A DNA stretch of 35,033 nucleotides, taken from assembly GCF_902829245.1 (NCBI RefSeq), contig NZ_CADEPJ010000156.1, positions 1-35,033 of the forward strand. Reading direction: 5' to 3'. Numbering within the stretch: position 1 is the first letter of the stretch; each line of letters begins with the position of its first letter. The notes beneath the pieces were generated by a model. The model was not told the origin of the DNA. It was given only the letters and a program-made list of their open reading frames with translations, and ran no database searches. Shown here one piece after another: positions 33,195 to 35,033 of this stretch. Made by a program: the position numbers and the translations under genes. Origin of the DNA: Comamonas jiangduensis (GTDB lineage: Bacteria; Pseudomonadota; Gammaproteobacteria; Burkholderiales; Burkholderiaceae_C).

Positions 33195-35033
33195 ATGCGT
33201 TCCAATACTTTACAGGCCCGTTCCTGCGCGCCTGCATGCGCTTATTCTTCCATCATGCTGGCGGTGTGCTGCGCTTATTCTGCGGGTGCTTACGCGCAGT
33301 CATCCGCTGCCACGGGTGTCGTGATGGAGGAGACTGTGGTGGCTGCAACACGGTCATCACAGCCGTTGTCGGATACGTTGGCAGATGTCTCGATTGTGGA
33401 TCGTGAGACGCTGGATCTGAGTGGTGCCGCAGCCTTGGAGGATGTGCTCTCGCGTCTGCCAGGGGTTGAGATGGTGCGTAACGGTGGCCCTGGCTCGACC
33501 ACTAGCGTGTACCTGCGTGGTGCCAGCAATGAATTTACGGCGGTGTATATCGACGGGATTCGGGTGGATATGCAAAGCGGCTCTGGTGGTGCTCCGTGGG
33601 AGGCCATGCCCCTGGAGGCTATTGAGCGTGTGGAGGTGCTGCGTGGTCCAGCCGGTGCGGTGTATGGCTCGGATGCGATTGGTGGCGTGATTCAGATCCT
33701 GACCCGCAAGGGCGAGGGGCCTGCACGCCCTTCGGTCAGCGTGGGGGCGGGCAGCTACGGCACCCGCAACGGTGCGGCGAGCCTCAGCGGTGGAAACGGT
33801 GTGGTGGATTACGCGCTGGGTGTGTCGTACGCCGAGGCGGATGGATTCAGTGCCCGTACCCGACCCCAGGACAATCCGGATGATGATGGCTACCGGCGTA
33901 AGTCGGCACGTGCCCGTGTGGGGCTGCAGTTGAATGCAGACCATCGCCTGGAAGGCACGTTGCTGCACAGCACGTCGAATGTGGGGTATGACACTTCCAA
34001 GGCGGATGATCGTGCGATCAATTCTTTGAATGCCGCAGGCCTGAGCTGGAGCGCGCAGTGGAGTGCGCACTATCGCACCAAGCTGTCGCTGGGGGAGTCG
34101 CGCCAAGAGTATGAGACGCAGCCTTCGCCCTATCAGACCAAAACCCTGCTGCGCAATTATCTGTGGCAGAACGAGTGGCAGGCAGGCATCCACCGATGGA
34201 GCGCGACACTGGAGCGGCGTGAGGATCAGTTGACGAATGCCTCCATCACGCCACAGCAGCGGCAGCGCCATCAGAATGCGCTGGCGCTGGGCTGGGGCAT
34301 GCAGTCGGGAGCGCACACACTGCAGCTGAGCGCGCGCCACGATGTCGATAGTGAATTTGATGGCAAGACCACAGGCAGTGCTGCGTATGCGTATGCGTTG
34401 ACACCGCAGTGGCGTGTACATGCGTCGACCAGCACAGCGTTTCGTGTGCCCACGCTGTACCAGCGCTTTAGTGCCTATGGCGATGCCAGATTGCGCCCAC
34501 AGGACAGCAGTAATGCCGAGATCGGCGTGCGCTGGGCGCAAGGCAGCCAGCAGTTCTCGGCTACTGCCTACCGCAACCGTGTGCGCAACCTGATTACGTA
34601 TGTTGAGGGGAAGGGGGCCTGTGCGAATAAGGGTGGCTGCTATGAAAATGTACAGGCAGCTGTGTATGAAGGCATCACTTTGGCTGGTGCTTACAAGCTC
34701 GGTATGGTGCGCTGGAGTGGTTCGCTGGATTTCCAGAATCCGCGCAATGAAACCCTGGACAAGCAGCTGGCACGCCGTGCCAAGCGCCATGCAGTGCTGG
34801 CTGCGGACACCATGCTGGCAGGCTGGAATCTGGGGGCGCAGATGCAGGCTTACAGCCAGCGCTTTGATGATGCGGCCAACCGCAAGACTCTGGGCGGCTA
34901 CACCTTGTGGAACCTGTATGCCAGCCGTAGTCTGGGGCGCGATCTGACCCTGCTGGCACGCGTGGACAATCTGGCGGACAAGCACTACCAACTGGCCGAT
35001 ACCTACGGTGTGGCAGGGCGTGCTTTCTATGTC
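33195..35033 (+). CDS. btuB: TonB-dependent cobalamin receptor BtuB-like (3' partial)
   Basis: The frame runs open for 613 codons to the window edge. A signal peptide (end CCAYSAGAYAQ, about residue 35) precedes the plug domain: a TonB-box-like segment near MEETVVAATR, LEDVLSRLPGVEMVRNGGPG, VYLRGASNEFTAVYIDGIRV and the plug end IERVEVLRGPAGAVYGSDAI followed by GGVIQILTR. Barrel strands follow, with STAFRVPTLYQRFSAYGDAR and NLITYVEGKG in the second half and LARVDNLADKHYQLADTYG near the end, as in BtuB. The riboswitch upstream strongly supports cobalamin or a cobinamide as ligand. The start ATG at 33195 has no good ribosome site; GGGGAGG lies about 28 bases upstream. The long antisense frame is a shadow. 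Confidence 0.93.
   Translation, partial: MRSNTLQARSCAPACAYSSIMLAVCCAYSAGAYAQSSAATGVVMEETVVAATRSSQPLSDTLADVSIVDRETLDLSGAAALEDVLSRLPGVEMVRNGGPGSTTSVYLRGASNEFTAVYIDGIRVDMQSGSGGAPWEAMPLEAIERVEVLRGPAGAVYGSDAIGGVIQILTRKGEGPARPSVSVGAGSYGTRNGAASLSGGNGVVDYALGVSYAEADGFSARTRPQDNPDDDGYRRKSARARVGLQLNADHRLEGTLLHSTSNVGYDTSKADDRAINSLNAAGLSWSAQWSAHYRTKLSLGESRQEYETQPSPYQTKTLLRNYLWQNEWQAGIHRWSATLERREDQLTNASITPQQRQRHQNALALGWGMQSGAHTLQLSARHDVDSEFDGKTTGSAAYAYALTPQWRVHASTSTAFRVPTLYQRFSAYGDARLRPQDSSNAEIGVRWAQGSQQFSATAYRNRVRNLITYVEGKGACANKGGCYENVQAAVYEGITLAGAYKLGMVRWSGSLDFQNPRNETLDKQLARRAKRHAVLAADTMLAGWNLGAQMQAYSQRFDDAANRKTLGGYTLWNLYASRSLGRDLTLLARVDNLADKHYQLADTYGVAGRAFYV

Noticed and set aside
33357-34991. Open frame of 544 codons on the minus strand opposite btuB
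   Set aside because: The plus strand has a complete BtuB-like domain order with signal peptide and riboswitch. The antisense frame has no family motifs and is a result of codon bias.
1-35033. CRISPR arrays, tRNA or rRNA genes, insertion sequences, prophage or toxin-antitoxin loci
   Set aside because: I looked for direct repeats with regular spacing, cloverleaf-like segments and transposase or phage protein motifs and saw none I could support.

Overview
The window looks like a chromosomal stretch of a betaproteobacterium of the family Comamonadaceae, probably a Comamonas relative. This is inferred from gene content and protein style: a BioMN transporter pair, two Bug-type (TctC) binding proteins beside malonyl-CoA decarboxylase, the small Trp-rich protein next to ilvD, a ccoNOQPGH cluster with ccoI and ccoS, a zapB-zapA-6S RNA block, and an intergenic hairpin repeat with an AGCTGC...GCAGCT core. 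No rRNA, tRNA, CRISPR array, transposase or phage gene was found.

Layout. 1-2.8 kb: end of a universal stress protein, bioN and bioM (minus), a flavin reductase and a one-helix membrane protein. 3.1-8.6 kb: an orphan TRAP binding protein, then a minus-strand branched-chain amino acid ABC operon (livK, livH, livM, livG) that breaks off in livG at an AT-rich, T-homopolymer stretch; livF is absent. 8.8-12.1 kb: rluA and a receiver-domain protein, divergent from acs. 12.3-15.9 kb: a LapA-like coiled-coil membrane protein, a small cytochrome c, a small Trp-rich protein and ilvD. 16-22.3 kb: malonate-type genes (Bug, matA, a second Bug, a crotonase-fold enzyme, a MatB-like fragment) interrupted by bfr and lgt. 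22.3-31.8 kb: a universal stress protein divergent from the cbb3 oxidase block ccoI-ccoS-ccoN-ccoO-ccoQ-ccoP-ccoG-ccoH, then the 3' part of hemN and a TauE/SafE-family protein. 31.8-35 kb: 6S RNA, zapA and zapB (minus), and a cobalamin riboswitch in front of btuB, which runs off the end.

How the genes work together. The cco genes encode the subunits, copper supply and assembly factors of a high-affinity oxygen reductase. A perfect FNR/ANR box lies between usp and ccoI and a near-perfect one precedes ccoN, which suggests low-oxygen control. acs and the malonate genes feed acetyl-CoA metabolism. The riboswitch ties BtuB-type uptake to cobalamin level.

The most striking property is damage. At least a dozen conserved, normally single-copy genes (livM, dctP, ilvD, matA, lgt three times, ccoI, ccoO, ccoG twice, probably the receiver-domain gene) carry frameshifts. 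Nearly all are best explained by loss of one or two bases, often in a short homopolymer. Three joins (livG to AT-rich sequence, Bug2 to crotonase, ccoH to hemN) look like missing blocks. I read this mainly as draft sequence or assembly error rather than biology, but it must be settled before any gene here is called a pseudogene. I did not find a convincing new biological system; the most interesting biology is the shared FNR box, the structured repeat family, and the 6S RNA promoter that overlaps the zapA stop codon.
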